This document shows positions 43,646-53,062 of a DNA stretch of 64,000 bases, one piece after another. The notes below the pieces were generated by a model, which did not search any database, was not told the origin of the DNA, and saw only the letters and a list, made by a program, of their open reading frames with translations. The position numbers were made by a program, and so were the translations under genes. Origin of the DNA: Mycobacterium sp. SM1. Its GTDB lineage: Bacteria; Actinomycetota; Actinomycetes; Mycobacteriales; Mycobacteriaceae. The DNA lies in NCBI RefSeq assembly GCF_018361265.1, contig NZ_JAFLNH010000004.1:372001-436000 (forward strand). The letters are read 5' to 3'. The first letter of the stretch is position 1. Each line of letters opens with the position of its first letter.

Positions 43646-44752
43646 ATGGTCAGCGGTCCGCTCGAGTTCACGGTTTCTCGTGCGGTGAGCCCGGCGACCG
43701 ACGAGGTGCGGCGATCGATCCTGGCGGACCCCGGTTTCGGCAAGTATCACACCGACCACATGGTGTCGATCGACTACGCCGACGGGCCCGGCTGGCACAA
43801 CGCGCGGGTGATGGCCTACGGCCCGATCACGCTGGACCCCTCGGCGATCGTCTTGCACTACGCGCAAGAGGTGTTCGAAGGCCTTAAAGCCTATCGCTGG
43901 CCCGACGGCTCGATCATGTCGTTTCGCGCCGACGCCAACGCCGCCCGGATGCGCTCGTCGTGCCGTCGCCTGGCGATCCCCGAACTGCCCGAGGAGCTGT
44001 TCCTGGAATCGCTGCGCCAACTCATCGCCGTCGACAAGGCGTGGGTCCCCCCGCCCGGCGGCGAGGAGTCGCTGTATCTGCGGCCCTTCATCTTCGCCAC
44101 CGAACCGGGACTAGGCGTGCGCCCGGCCAAGCAGTTCCGCTACCTGCTGATGGCTTCACCGGCCGGCGCATATTTCAAAGAGGGCATCAAACCGGTCAGC
44201 GTTTGGGTGTCGACGCAATACGTGCGGGCCTGCCCCGGTGGGACCGGCGCGGCGAAGTTCGGTGGCAACTACGCCGCATCGCTGGTGGCCCAGGTTCAGG
44301 CCGTGGAAAACGGGTGCGAACAGGTGGTGTGGCTGGACGCTGTCGAGCGCCGCTACATCGAAGAGATGGGCGGGATGAACATTTTCTTCGTGTTCGGCAG
44401 CGGGCCGTCGGCGCGGCTGGTCACACCCGAGCTGACGGGCTCGCTGCTGCCTGGTATCACACGGGACTCGTTGCTGCAGTTGGCGATTGACGCAGGTATC
44501 GCTGTCGAGGAACGCAAGATCGATATCGACGAATGGCAGAAGAAGTCCGCCGCCGGCGAGATCACCGAGGTGTTCGCCTGCGGCACCGCGGCCGTCATCA
44601 CTCCGGTCGCGCGCGTCAAGTACGGCGACGCCGAGTTCACCATCGCCGACGGCGAGCCTGGTGAGGTGACCATGGCGCTGCGCGACACGCTGACCGGAAT
44701 TCAGCGCGGCACCTTCGCCGACACCCACGGCTGGATTGCCCGCCTGGACTAG
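43646..44752 (+). CDS. ilvE: Branched-chain amino-acid aminotransferase IlvE
   Basis: 368 aa from ATG 43646. TAGAAT at 43634-43639, six bases before the start, again suggests leaderless transcription. Fold-type IV PLP enzyme that makes Leu, Ile and Val from their keto acids. Visible: YAQEVFEGLKAYRW, RSSCRRLAIPEL, PLP-binding Lys in GAAKFGGNYAAS, EEMGGMNIFFV, LPGITRDSLLQLA and CGTAAVITPV. Length is the usual 368 aa. Confidence 0.96.
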   Translation: MVSGPLEFTVSRAVSPATDEVRRSILADPGFGKYHTDHMVSIDYADGPGWHNARVMAYGPITLDPSAIVLHYAQEVFEGLKAYRWPDGSIMSFRADANAARMRSSCRRLAIPELPEELFLESLRQLIAVDKAWVPPPGGEESLYLRPFIFATEPGLGVRPAKQFRYLLMASPAGAYFKEGIKPVSVWVSTQYVRACPGGTGAAKFGGNYAASLVAQVQAVENGCEQVVWLDAVERRYIEEMGGMNIFFVFGSGPSARLVTPELTGSLLPGITRDSLLQLAIDAGIAVEERKIDIDEWQKKSAAGEITEVFACGTAAVITPVARVKYGDAEFTIADGEPGEVTMALRDTLTGIQRGTFADTHGWIARLD

Positions 44753-44804
44753 CCCCGGGTGTAAGCGCCGCCACAGCATGGCGGGGCGTTTCAGGCGTGT
44801 CGGG

Positions 44805-45539
44805 CTAGAACCGGGCCAGCCCCGCCAGCAGCACGGCGGTCACCGTCGTCGTCACCTCGATCGCGGCGCCCAGGACGTCGCCGGTGATGCCGCTGAACCG
44901 GTGTATGCAGTGCGCGATCAGCACCGCGGCGCAACAAAGCGCCACCAGCACCGCGACCGGTCCCTGCCAGGGCCGCGGACCGGCCGCCAGCGACACCACC
45001 GCCAGCACCACCAGCCAGGCCGCCACCACCGTGGCCGGCTGGGTGCCGGCCACGCGGGCGCCCAGGGTGCTGCCTTCGGCCGCGGGCACCGATCGGCGGC
45101 AGGCCACCACCACCGCGACGCGGCCGGCAACCACGGCGTCGACGATCCCGACCACGCTCAGCGTCGCGAACGCCAGACCCTGCACGACGATCACCATCAC
45201 CACGGCCGCTACCCCCAACGGGCCGGTCCGCCCATCGCGCATCACCGCAAGCGCGCGGGACGGCGGGCCGTAGCAGCCCAGCCCATCGGCGGTGTCGGCC
45301 ACGCCGTCGATGTGCAGGCCGCGGGTCGTGGCCAGCAGCGTCGCCACCGCGAGCAGGCCGGACAGCGCACTGCCGGGGCCGAAGACCAGTGCACCGACCC
45401 ACGTCACGGCTGCGGCCAGCGCGCCCAGCGCGGCGCCCACCATCGGCAACGCCGTTATCGTGCCGCGGTCCAGCCGGCGATCGCCGGGCAGCGGGACCAC
45501 GGTTTCGAAAGCGAAAGCGCTTGCCAGCGCCTTGATCAC
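44805..45539 (-). CDS. cobS: Adenosylcobinamide-GDP ribazoletransferase (cobalamin synthase) CobS
   Basis: 244 aa from ATG 45539, overlapping the cobT stop by 4 bp. A polytopic inner-membrane protein that joins adenosylcobinamide-GDP and alpha-ribazole, the last or near-last step of cobalamin assembly. Conserved blocks: RGLHIDGVADTADGLGCYG (catalytic Asp cluster) and MRDGRTGPLGVAA, followed by five or six hydrophobic segments. Last gene of the cobU-cobT-cobS cluster. Confidence 0.94.
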   Translation of the reverse strand: MIKALASAFAFETVVPLPGDRRLDRGTITALPMVGAALGALAAAVTWVGALVFGPGSALSGLLAVATLLATTRGLHIDGVADTADGLGCYGPPSRALAVMRDGRTGPLGVAAVVMVIVVQGLAFATLSVVGIVDAVVAGRVAVVVACRRSVPAAEGSTLGARVAGTQPATVVAAWLVVLAVVSLAAGPRPWQGPVAVLVALCCAAVLIAHCIHRFSGITGDVLGAAIEVTTTVTAVLLAGLARF

Positions 45540-46600
45540 GGCGGTGGCGGGGGATCGGCTTCAGCACGGGTGGACACACCGGCCGCGGCAAAGGTGGCCA
45601 TCGACGACAGCGCGGCCACCGCCGCCCGCAGCACACCCAGCGCCACCGCGGCGCCGGCCCCCTCGCCCAGTCGCATCCGCAGGTCGAGGATTGGCTCGAG
45701 CTCTAGGGCCGCCAGGGCCAGGCTGTGAGCCGGTTCCGCCGAGCGATGACCGGCCTGCCACCACTGCCGGGCGCCCGGGGCCAACCGCTCGGCGACCAGG
45801 GCCGCAGCCGTGACCGCCAGGCCGTCGAGCAGCAGCGGGGTGCGCCGGACCGCGGCCTGGGCGCAAAAGCCCGCCATCGCCGCCAGGTCGGCGCCCCCGC
45901 AGCAGCGCAGCAACCCCACCGGGTCAGAAAACAGCGGCCGCGCCCGAAACAGCGCGTCGCGCACCGCGGCCGTCTTGCGGGCCCAGCCGGCGTCGTCGAT
46001 GCCGGTGCCAGAGCCGACCACTGCGACCGGCTCGGCGTCGGTGAGCGCTGCGACCAAAACCGCCGCCGGGGTGGTATTGCCGATCCCCAGATCGCCGGCG
46101 ATGAGAACGTCGGCGCCGGCGTCGACCTCCTCGTCGGCGATCAGGCGACCGGCCTCGATTGCGCTGGCGATCTCCTGAGCGGTCAGCGCGTCCTCTTTCG
46201 CGATGTCACCGCTGCCACGCCGAACTTTATGCGCGCCAATCTGCTCCGCGAGGGGGTCGGCGTCCACGGCCAGATCCGCTACCCGCACGGTCGCACCCGC
46301 GACACCGGCCACAGCGTTGATCGCCGCGCCCCCGCTGACGATGTTGGCGACCATCTGGGCCGTCACCGTTGGCGGGTAGGCCGACACCCCGCGGCGGGTC
46401 ACCCCGTGATCACCGGCGAACACCACGACCCGAGCACGTTCGAATTGCCTTGGCGGGCAGCGTCCCTGGCAAGCCGCGACCCACGCCGACAGATCTTCGA
46501 GGCGGCCCAGCGCGCCCGACGGCTTGGTCAGCGTTTCGTGGCGCGAGCGAGCGGCCGCGGCGGCGGCGGGGCTGGGGGGCGGCACCGGTGCGAACTCCAT
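45536..46600 (-). CDS. cobT: Nicotinate-nucleotide--DMB phosphoribosyltransferase CobT
   Basis: 354 aa from ATG 46600, which overlaps the end of cobU; the frame is open further up but that part is antisense-like to cobU. It activates dimethylbenzimidazole to alpha-ribazole phosphate. Signatures: FAGDHGVTRRGVSAYPPTVT, NIVSGGAAINAVA, ADVLIAGDLGIGNTTPAA, and the C-terminal HRSAEPAHSLAL with EPILDLRMRLGEGAGAA (catalytic Glu). Confidence 0.94.
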   Translation of the reverse strand: MEFAPVPPPSPAAAAAARSRHETLTKPSGALGRLEDLSAWVAACQGRCPPRQFERARVVVFAGDHGVTRRGVSAYPPTVTAQMVANIVSGGAAINAVAGVAGATVRVADLAVDADPLAEQIGAHKVRRGSGDIAKEDALTAQEIASAIEAGRLIADEEVDAGADVLIAGDLGIGNTTPAAVLVAALTDAEPVAVVGSGTGIDDAGWARKTAAVRDALFRARPLFSDPVGLLRCCGGADLAAMAGFCAQAAVRRTPLLLDGLAVTAAALVAERLAPGARQWWQAGHRSAEPAHSLALAALELEPILDLRMRLGEGAGAAVALGVLRAAVAALSSMATFAAAGVSTRAEADPPPPP

Positions 46601-47145
46601 CAGATCCCCGCTCCCCGGAACGGCTTGAGCTGCGCCGGTTGGCCGGCCACCACCAGCACCACACGATCGCACAGCGCGGCGAGTCGCTGATTGAGCATGC
46701 CCAACTCGTCGGCGAAGCGCCGGCCGGACACGGTGCCCGGCACCACCGACAATCCCACTTCCGGGCTGACAAGCATCAGGGGTGCGCGGAACTCTCGTAC
46801 CGCGGCGATCAGCTCTTCGACGTCGACTGCCACCGATCCGGCGTCCCAGGCACGGTGACGGTCCAGGGCTGCGGTCAACCAGGCGCCGATGTCGTCCACG
46901 AGCGTCGGGGTGCGCGGTGAGCGCCGCAATTCGGTGGCGACGTCGTCGGTCTCGACCGTCGACCAGTGCGCGAGGCGGCGGGCGCGGTGCTCCGCGACCC
47001 GCGCCAGCCACACGTCATCGGCGTGATCGGCCCGCCCGGTGGCCAGGTAGCGCACCGGCTGGCCGGGCGCCAGCAACTCGGCGATGGCCGCCTCCGCCCA
47101 CTGGGACTTACCCGACCGGATCCCGCCGAGCACCAGGGTGCGCAC
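46600..47145 (-). CDS. cobU: Adenosylcobinamide kinase/guanylyltransferase CobU
   Basis: 181 aa from ATG 47145. P-loop GGIRSGKSQWAE at the N terminus; a second conserved block TLVDDIGAWLTAAL and EVGLSVVP follow. It phosphorylates adenosylcobinamide and attaches GMP, giving the substrate of CobS. As I recall, M. tuberculosis keeps cobU elsewhere (Rv0254c) and has only cobS-cobT here, so this order is either ancestral or a local rearrangement. Starts 28 bp after the DUF3043 stop. Confidence 0.93.
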   Translation of the reverse strand: MRTLVLGGIRSGKSQWAEAAIAELLAPGQPVRYLATGRADHADDVWLARVAEHRARRLAHWSTVETDDVATELRRSPRTPTLVDDIGAWLTAALDRHRAWDAGSVAVDVEELIAAVREFRAPLMLVSPEVGLSVVPGTVSGRRFADELGMLNQRLAALCDRVVLVVAGQPAQLKPFRGAGI

Positions 47146-47173
47146 CGCGGGTCAGGCGGCTCTCAGGCGGCTT

Positions 47174-47860
47174 TTAAGCAACATTGCTGCCGCGGCTGAC
47201 CTGGGGGCGCGGGGCCCGTGTGCGGCGCAGCTGGGAAGCCCGGCTGACGGCGTAAAGGCCCAACTTCCACCGGCTTTCGGTGTTATCGGGGAACTTGGCG
47301 TCAACCAGGGTGGCGACCTTGCGGGCCAGGATGATCCCATCGATGGCCATGACGGTCATCAAGACCATCATCGCGGGCGAGAGGTACAGCTGGAGCTGTG
47401 GCACGGCAAAGGTGGGAACCAGCAGCGCCAGCACCGAGGGCATGAACAACCCGAGCACGTTGCGGCGGGAGTCCACCACATCACGGACGAACCGGCGGAC
47501 CGGGCCGCGGTCACGCGGCAGCAGGTACGCCTCGTCGCCGGCCATCATGCGTTCCCGGCGTTCCGCCATCTGCGCACGTCGCCTGGCCCGGTCGGCCCGA
47601 CGCTCCTCACGGTTGAGTTTGGGCCCGGTATGTAGTTTGCGCCGCGCGCGAGCCTCGGCGAGGTTCATGGGCGCCGGGGCGACCGGGCCCCGTTTTCTGC
47701 GGTCCTTGTCGCGGCGTTTAGGCGTGGGCCGCCCTTTGGGTGCGGTCGTGCGCGAGCCGCGGACGGCTTCGGGCGGGGAGCCGGGGCCCGCCGTCGTGGC
47801 GGCATCCCCCCTGACGTGGGCGTCATCGACCAGTTCCTTCTTACGGCCCAGCAGCTTCAC
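47174..47860 (-). CDS. DUF3043 membrane protein (Rv2206-like)
   Basis: 228 aa from GTG 47860 (VKLLGRKKELVDDA); GTG 47866 is possible. The frame runs open to 48934, but beyond this start it is antisense to the glycerate kinase gene. A highly charged N-terminal half (KGRPTPKRRDKDRRKRG, RREERRADRARRRAQ-type stretches) leads to MAGDEAYLLPRDRGPVRRFV and two membrane helices (VLGLFMPSVLALLVPTFAVP, LYLSPAMMVLMTVMAIDGII). Function unknown. Heads the cobU-cobT-cobS direction. Confidence 0.88.
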   Translation of the reverse strand: MKLLGRKKELVDDAHVRGDAATTAGPGSPPEAVRGSRTTAPKGRPTPKRRDKDRRKRGPVAPAPMNLAEARARRKLHTGPKLNREERRADRARRRAQMAERRERMMAGDEAYLLPRDRGPVRRFVRDVVDSRRNVLGLFMPSVLALLVPTFAVPQLQLYLSPAMMVLMTVMAIDGIILARKVATLVDAKFPDNTESRWKLGLYAVSRASQLRRTRAPRPQVSRGSNVA

Positions 47861-47962
47861 AGTCACCAGGTTACTTCGATGTGGCTTATGGCCGGCTACC
47901 CGGTCGGTGATGAGCCCAGTTTCGGCATGCGCCACCAGCCGCCCGGTTCTACGCTTTCTGAA

Positions 47963-49096
47963 ATGAGCGGCCGACCGGCTGGTGCTGGCGTGGTGGCGAC
48001 CGGAGTCCACCGACCGATGTGGCGGGTGCTGGTCGCCCCGGACAGCTATGGCGACAGCCTGACCGCGGTACAGGCTGCCGCCGCCATCGCGGCCGGCTGG
48101 AACCGGGCACGTCCGGGCGACCAGTTCACCGTTGCGCCGCAGTCTGATGGCGGACCGGGTTTTGTGTCGGTGCTGGCGGCCCGGCTGGGGGAGGTACGGC
48201 GGCGACGGGTCTGCGGCCCGCTCAGCGCCGAAGTCGATGCGGACTGGGTGTTCGACTCTGGCTCGGCGACGGCCTACCTGGAATGCGCGCAGGCCTGCGG
48301 CCTGGGACTGCTGGGCGGCCCACCGACACCGCAGACCGCCCTGGCGGCGCACAGCAGGGGAGTCGGCCAGCTTATTCTGGCGGCGTTGCAAGCCGGGGCG
48401 ACACGGATTGTGGTGGGGCTCGGCGGTAGCGCAAGCACCGATGGCGGACAGGCGCTGGTCGACGAACTCGGGGGTCTGGACGCCGGTCGGCGGCGGCTCG
48501 CGGCGACGGAGTTGATCGTCGCCTGCGATGTCGAATACCCGCTGCTGGGACCGTGGGGTGCCGCGCGGATATTCGGCCCGCAGAAAGGTGCCGACGCGGG
48601 CACGGTCGCGGCGCTCGAAGAGCGCCTCCGGTGGTGGGGCGCAAAACTGGACGCGGCTGCCGGGCGGACGGTGAGCGCGGAAGCGGGTTCGGGTGCCGCC
48701 GGTGGTATCGGGGCTGCGCTGCTCGCGCTGGGCGGAAGATGCACGTCCGGTGCGGCCCTCGTCGCCGAACACACGCATCTGGCCGACGACATCGCCGCTG
48801 CGGACTTGATCGTCACCGGTGAAGGCCGGCTGGACGAGCAGTCGCTGCACGGCAAGGTGGTCGGGGCGCTGGCCGCTGCCGCGCAACCGCGACACATTCC
48901 GGTGGTGGTGCTGGCGGGGCAGGTTCGTATGCACGAGTCCGCGTTGCGATCGGCGGGGATTTTAGCGGCCTACGCCATCGCCGATTATGCTGGTTCGGTG
49001 GGGTTGGCCCTGGCCGATGCCGCTAACCAGCTTATGGGCCTGGCGTCGGCGGTGGCGTCGCGACTCGGGAATTACGCCCAGAGCAGGTACCGTTGA
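47963..49096 (+). CDS. Glycerate kinase family protein (Rv2205c-like)
   Basis: 377 aa from ATG 47963; TACGCT at 47950-47955 is a -10-like box seven bases before it, so a leaderless start is plausible. ATG 48017 would give 359 aa, nearer the M. tuberculosis length. GckA-type (GLYCTK1) fold: LVAPDSYGDSLTAVQAAAAI, APQSDGGPGF, VGLGGSASTDGG, ACDVEYPLLGPWGAARIFGP, GAAGGIGAALLALG and VTGEGRLDEQSLHGKVVGAL. Expected reaction is ATP-dependent phosphorylation of glycerate. Confidence 0.92.
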   Translation: MSGRPAGAGVVATGVHRPMWRVLVAPDSYGDSLTAVQAAAAIAAGWNRARPGDQFTVAPQSDGGPGFVSVLAARLGEVRRRRVCGPLSAEVDADWVFDSGSATAYLECAQACGLGLLGGPPTPQTALAAHSRGVGQLILAALQAGATRIVVGLGGSASTDGGQALVDELGGLDAGRRRLAATELIVACDVEYPLLGPWGAARIFGPQKGADAGTVAALEERLRWWGAKLDAAAGRTVSAEAGSGAAGGIGAALLALGGRCTSGAALVAEHTHLADDIAAADLIVTGEGRLDEQSLHGKVVGALAAAAQPRHIPVVVLAGQVRMHESALRSAGILAAYAIADYAGSVGLALADAANQLMGLASAVASRLGNYAQSRYR

Positions 49097-49225
49097 GTCA
49101 GCGGGCAGTCAAGTCCGGCCCGGCGACGATGCGGCCCGAACGGTGGGCCGGGGAGGAGCCGGGTGTCAAGTCCGATCCAATACACCGAACACATACCGAA
49201 CACATAGGGACGCGTAGGAGACCTA

Positions 49226-49582
49226 ATGGCTGTTCCAGACCAGTCCACGGCGACGACTCATGGCGTGACCTTGACCGAGGCCGCTGCCGCCAAGGCGAAG
49301 GCCCTGCTGGAGCAGGAGGGGCGCGACGACCTGGCGTTGCGTATCGCGGTTCAGCCGGGCGGATGTGCTGGGCTGCGCTACAACCTGTTCTTCGATGACC
49401 GCACGCTTGACGGTGACTTGACCGCGGAGTTCGGTGGCGTGACGCTGACGGTGGACCGCATGAGCGCGCCGTATCTGCAAGGCGCGACCATCGACTTCAT
49501 GGACACCATCGAAAAGCAAGGTTTCACCATCGATAACCCGAACGCCACCGGGTCCTGTGCCTGCGGAGATTCATTCAACTGA
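49226..49582 (+). CDS. A-type iron-sulfur cluster carrier (HesB/ErpA-like, Rv2204c-like)
   Basis: 118 aa from ATG 49226 with TAGGAGACC upstream. The three cluster-binding cysteines are in QPGGCAGLRYNLFFDD and the C-terminal GSCACGDSFN. It delivers Fe-S clusters to target proteins; LipA (radical SAM, two clusters) in this same region is a plausible client. Length is normal for the family. The 295 bp after it, up to adoK, show no gene. Confidence 0.94.
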   Translation: MAVPDQSTATTHGVTLTEAAAAKAKALLEQEGRDDLALRIAVQPGGCAGLRYNLFFDDRTLDGDLTAEFGGVTLTVDRMSAPYLQGATIDFMDTIEKQGFTIDNPNATGSCACGDSFN

Positions 49583-49877
49583 GAACTGATTGCGCTCGAT
49601 GAGCAACTGCGCGAGGGTCGTGGTCGTCGCGAGGCGGGGTGCCTGACTCTGCTTGGCCCAGGGCGTTGACCACACCGCCGGTCGGGCACGACGTCCTGGC
49701 CACCGCACCGGCCGTCGCGAGCGATGGTATCGACTTCCCCGGTTGCCGGACACCCGGTAGCCTAAATCGCCGCTAATGTCGTGTGTCCGAGCGCACCCGC
49801 GGGCGCCGACCCGGTTTTGCGCCCTCTACCCGCATAGTCTTAGGTAGCCGAGCTTACGAACGAAGGGCGGAGATTTC

Positions 49878-50852
49878 GTGACGATAGTTGTGACCGGCTC
49901 GATTGCCACCGACCATTTGATGCGGTTTCCGGGCCGGTTTTCCGAGCAGTTGCTCGCCGAGCACCTGGAGAAGGTATCGCTGAGCTTTCTGGTCGATGAC
50001 TTGGTGATCCACCGCGGTGGGGTGGCGGGCAACATGGCCTTTGCCATCGGCGTCCTCGGCGGTGACGTTGCGCTGGTCGGCGCTGCCGGCGAAGACTTCG
50101 ACGAGTATCGCCAGTGGCTGGAGGCGCACGGCGTGAATTGTGCGGCGGTGCGGATCTCGAAGACCGCGCACACCGCGCGTTTCGTCTGCACCACCGATCT
50201 GGAGATGGCCCAGATCGCGTCGTTTTATCCGGGCGCTATGTCGGAGGCCCGTGAGATTTCACTCGCCGATGTGGTCTCGACCATCGGGAAACCGGAGTTG
50301 GTGATCGTCGGCGCCAACGACCCGGACGCGATGTTTTTGCACACCGAGGAGTGCCGCAAGCTGGGGCTGGCGTTTGCCGCCGACCCGTCCCAACAGCTGG
50401 CCAGGCTTTCCGGTGAGCAGATTCGCCAGCTCATCGACGGTGCCACCTATTTGTTCACCAACGATTACGAATGGGATCTGCTGCTGTCCAAAACCGGCTG
50501 GACCGAAGCGGACGTGATGGCGCAGGTCGGCCTGCGGGTGACCACACTCGGCCCCAAGGGCGTAGACATCGTTGACCGCGACGGCACGGTTGTCCACGTC
50601 GGGGTGGTGCCCGAGACCGACCGAGTGGATCCCACCGGCGTCGGTGATGCGTTTCGGGCCGGCTTCCTGACCGGACGCAGCGCGGGACTGAGCCTGGAAC
50701 GTTCCGCGCAGCTCGGGTCGCTCGTCGCGGTGTTGGTGCTGGAGTCGACGGGCACACAGGAGTGGCAATGGGATCGCGACGTCGCGATGGCCCGGTTGGC
50801 CGGCGCCTACGGCGAACCGGCGGCCCGGGAGATAGGCGCTGCGCTGCCGTAG
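49878..50852 (+). CDS. adoK: Adenosine kinase AdoK (PfkB family)
   Basis: 324 aa from GTG 49878 (GGCGGAGA upstream). It phosphorylates adenosine to AMP. PfkB features: VIHRGGVAGNMAFAIGVLGG near residue 45, TLGPKGVDIV, and the catalytic DPTGVGDAFRAGFLTG near residue 255. Mycobacterial adenosine kinases are of this bacterial type, unlike the human enzyme. Convergent with asnB, 43 bp between stops. Confidence 0.95.
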   Translation: MTIVVTGSIATDHLMRFPGRFSEQLLAEHLEKVSLSFLVDDLVIHRGGVAGNMAFAIGVLGGDVALVGAAGEDFDEYRQWLEAHGVNCAAVRISKTAHTARFVCTTDLEMAQIASFYPGAMSEAREISLADVVSTIGKPELVIVGANDPDAMFLHTEECRKLGLAFAADPSQQLARLSGEQIRQLIDGATYLFTNDYEWDLLLSKTGWTEADVMAQVGLRVTTLGPKGVDIVDRDGTVVHVGVVPETDRVDPTGVGDAFRAGFLTGRSAGLSLERSAQLGSLVAVLVLESTGTQEWQWDRDVAMARLAGAYGEPAAREIGAALP

Positions 50853-50895
50853 GCCGGTCCGAGTCGTGTCGAGGACTGCGCCGACTGCTCGGATT

Positions 50896-52854
50896 TCACA
50901 CGTGGACCGGGTAGTGTGGCTCGCTGATCTGCGGCTTCACGCTGTGCTCGACAAAGATCGCATGCCACAGCATGAAGATCAGCACTGTCCACAACCGGCG
51001 ACTATGATCACTTGTACCACAACGATGTTCATCGAGCATCCGGCGTACAGCAGCGATGTCGACAAGATGGTCGGCCTGCGACGAGTCCACCATCGCATAC
51101 GCCCACTCCAATAGCTCGCCGGCGCGCAGCCAGTGCCGGATGGGCACCGGGAACCCGAGTTTGGGCCGGTTGAGCACGTGCGCCGGGACAATCGCTTGCA
51201 GCGCTCGCCGCAGCGCGTACTTGGTGGTGGTTCGGGTAATTTTGGCCCGCAGCGGCAACCGGGAAGCCACCGCGAACACCTCGGGATCCAGGAACGGCAC
51301 GCGCAACTCCAGCGAGTTCGCCATGGTCATCTTGTCGGCCTTGACCAAGATGTCACCTCGCAGCCAGGTGAACAGGTCGAGGTGTTGCATGCGGGCCACC
51401 GGATCCCATCCCCGCGACTGCACGTACACCGGCGCTGTCACGTCGGTGTGGGTCCACTCCGGCCGGAAACCGGGCAATACCGCGCGCAGCTGCTCATCGG
51501 AGAAACTGCGGGCGTTGCCGTAATAGCGTTCTTCTAGGGTCAGTGAGCCGCGGCGCAAAAGGCTCTTGCCACGCATGCCCTCCGGCAGCGGTTTAGACAC
51601 CTTTCCCAGCGAGCGTCGCAACGCATCGGGCAAGTAGTCGAAAGGCCTGAGCGACAACGGCTCCCGGTAAATTGTGTAGCCGCCGAACAACTCATCGGCA
51701 CCTTCGCCGGAAAGCACCACCTTTACGTGTTTTCGAGCCTCGCGAGCAACGAAGAACAACGGCACCAGTGCCGGGTCGGCCACCGGCTCGTCGAGGTACC
51801 AGACGATCTCGGGTAAGGCCGCCACGAACTCGGTAGGGCTGATTACTTTGGCGATGTGGCGGGCACCGATGGCCTCCGCCGATGCCACGGCGACGTCGAT
51901 CTCAGAGAAGCCCTCACGCTCGAAACCGGTAGTGAAAGTGATCAGCCGCGGATTGTGCCGGATGGCCAGCGCCGCGATCGCCGTGGAGTCGATGCCTCCC
52001 GATAAAAATGCGCCCACGGTAACGTCGGCACGCATGTGTTTGGCCACCGAGTCCTCCAGGACGGCGGTGATCTCGTCATAGCGGTCCTGCTCGGTGTCCC
52101 GGGTGATCGGCGTAGCGGTGAAGCGCGGCACAAAATACCGGGTGATTTCGCTGATTCCCTGTCCGGGGCGGATTCGCGCGTAGCAGCCCGATTCCAGGCG
52201 CCGCACGCCGTGGTGCAGTGTCTCGGGTTCCGGGACGTATTGCAGCACCGTGTAGTGCTGCATGGCACGCTGGTCGACGCCGGTATCGAATCCGACCAGG
52301 TCCGCCAGGTCCAGCAGGCATTTCTTCTCGCTGGCCACCGCGGTCCCGCCGGTCCCGGTCGCAATGAACAGTGGTTTGATGCCGAAGGGGTCACGGGCAC
52401 AGAACAACTCCCGGGTAACCGTGTCCCACAGCGCGAAGGCAAACATGCCACGCAATCGGGGCAACGCTGCGACACCCCAGTAGTGGTAGGCGGCGATAAT
52501 GGCCTCGCCGTCGCCCTCGGTGGCGAACCTAGCCGCGTGGGTGGCGGCCAGTTCCTCGCGTAGTTCCAGGTAGTTGTAGATCTCGCCGTTGAACACCAGC
52601 GCGTAGCGACCGGGGGTCTCGGGTGGGCCCCACCGCAGTGGCTGATGCGAGTGCGCGATGTCGATGATGGCCAGTCGGTTGAAACCGAGCACGACAGTCG
52701 GATGCGAGTCAACGTCGGACCAGGTTCCCAGCTCATCGGGCCCGCGGTGGCGCATCAAGTGCGACGCGCGGGCGACAGCATCGACGACGCTGCACGCAGA
52801 ACAGCGAGGGTCCGTGCCGGTGCCGGCCCGGACAAAGGCCAGCAATCCACACAT
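50896..52854 (-). CDS. asnB: Asparagine synthase (glutamine-hydrolysing) AsnB
   Basis: 652 aa from ATG 52854. The N-terminal Ntn glutaminase domain has catalytic Cys2 (MCGLLAFVRAG), HLMRHRGPDE and VFNGEIYNYLELR; an ammonia tunnel leads to the synthetase domain with PP-loop GAFLSGGIDSTAIAALA and VLSGEGADELFGGYTIYR. It makes asparagine from aspartate, glutamine and ATP. Divergent from ctaC, about 208 bp between starts. Confidence 0.96.
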   Translation of the reverse strand: MCGLLAFVRAGTGTDPRCSACSVVDAVARASHLMRHRGPDELGTWSDVDSHPTVVLGFNRLAIIDIAHSHQPLRWGPPETPGRYALVFNGEIYNYLELREELAATHAARFATEGDGEAIIAAYHYWGVAALPRLRGMFAFALWDTVTRELFCARDPFGIKPLFIATGTGGTAVASEKKCLLDLADLVGFDTGVDQRAMQHYTVLQYVPEPETLHHGVRRLESGCYARIRPGQGISEITRYFVPRFTATPITRDTEQDRYDEITAVLEDSVAKHMRADVTVGAFLSGGIDSTAIAALAIRHNPRLITFTTGFEREGFSEIDVAVASAEAIGARHIAKVISPTEFVAALPEIVWYLDEPVADPALVPLFFVAREARKHVKVVLSGEGADELFGGYTIYREPLSLRPFDYLPDALRRSLGKVSKPLPEGMRGKSLLRRGSLTLEERYYGNARSFSDEQLRAVLPGFRPEWTHTDVTAPVYVQSRGWDPVARMQHLDLFTWLRGDILVKADKMTMANSLELRVPFLDPEVFAVASRLPLRAKITRTTTKYALRRALQAIVPAHVLNRPKLGFPVPIRHWLRAGELLEWAYAMVDSSQADHLVDIAAVRRMLDEHRCGTSDHSRRLWTVLIFMLWHAIFVEHSVKPQISEPHYPVHV

Positions 52855-53062
52855 GGCGCACCAGTATGCCGCAACCGCTGCGAGGCCGCGTCATCGCCGG
52901 GCAACGGGCCGGCCCCACGCGGCGCTGCCCGGCCCGCGTCGTCACCGGGGGAGGCGTGGTCTACGCTGCGTAGTATTCGAGTGCTGCAGCGCGGCGAGGG
53001 CAGCCGACGTTTCTTGGGGAAATCCCCCAGTCGGCCCAGCTTGTGACGGAGGAGGCGCCAAC

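Noticed and set aside
45725..46920. Long plus-strand frames over cobT and cobU
   Set aside because: Antisense shadows; the minus-strand products have complete catalytic motifs and coupled starts.
47861..48934. 586-aa minus-strand frame upstream of the DUF3043 gene
   Set aside because: It is antisense to the well-conserved glycerate kinase gene; only the part from 47860 is family-like.
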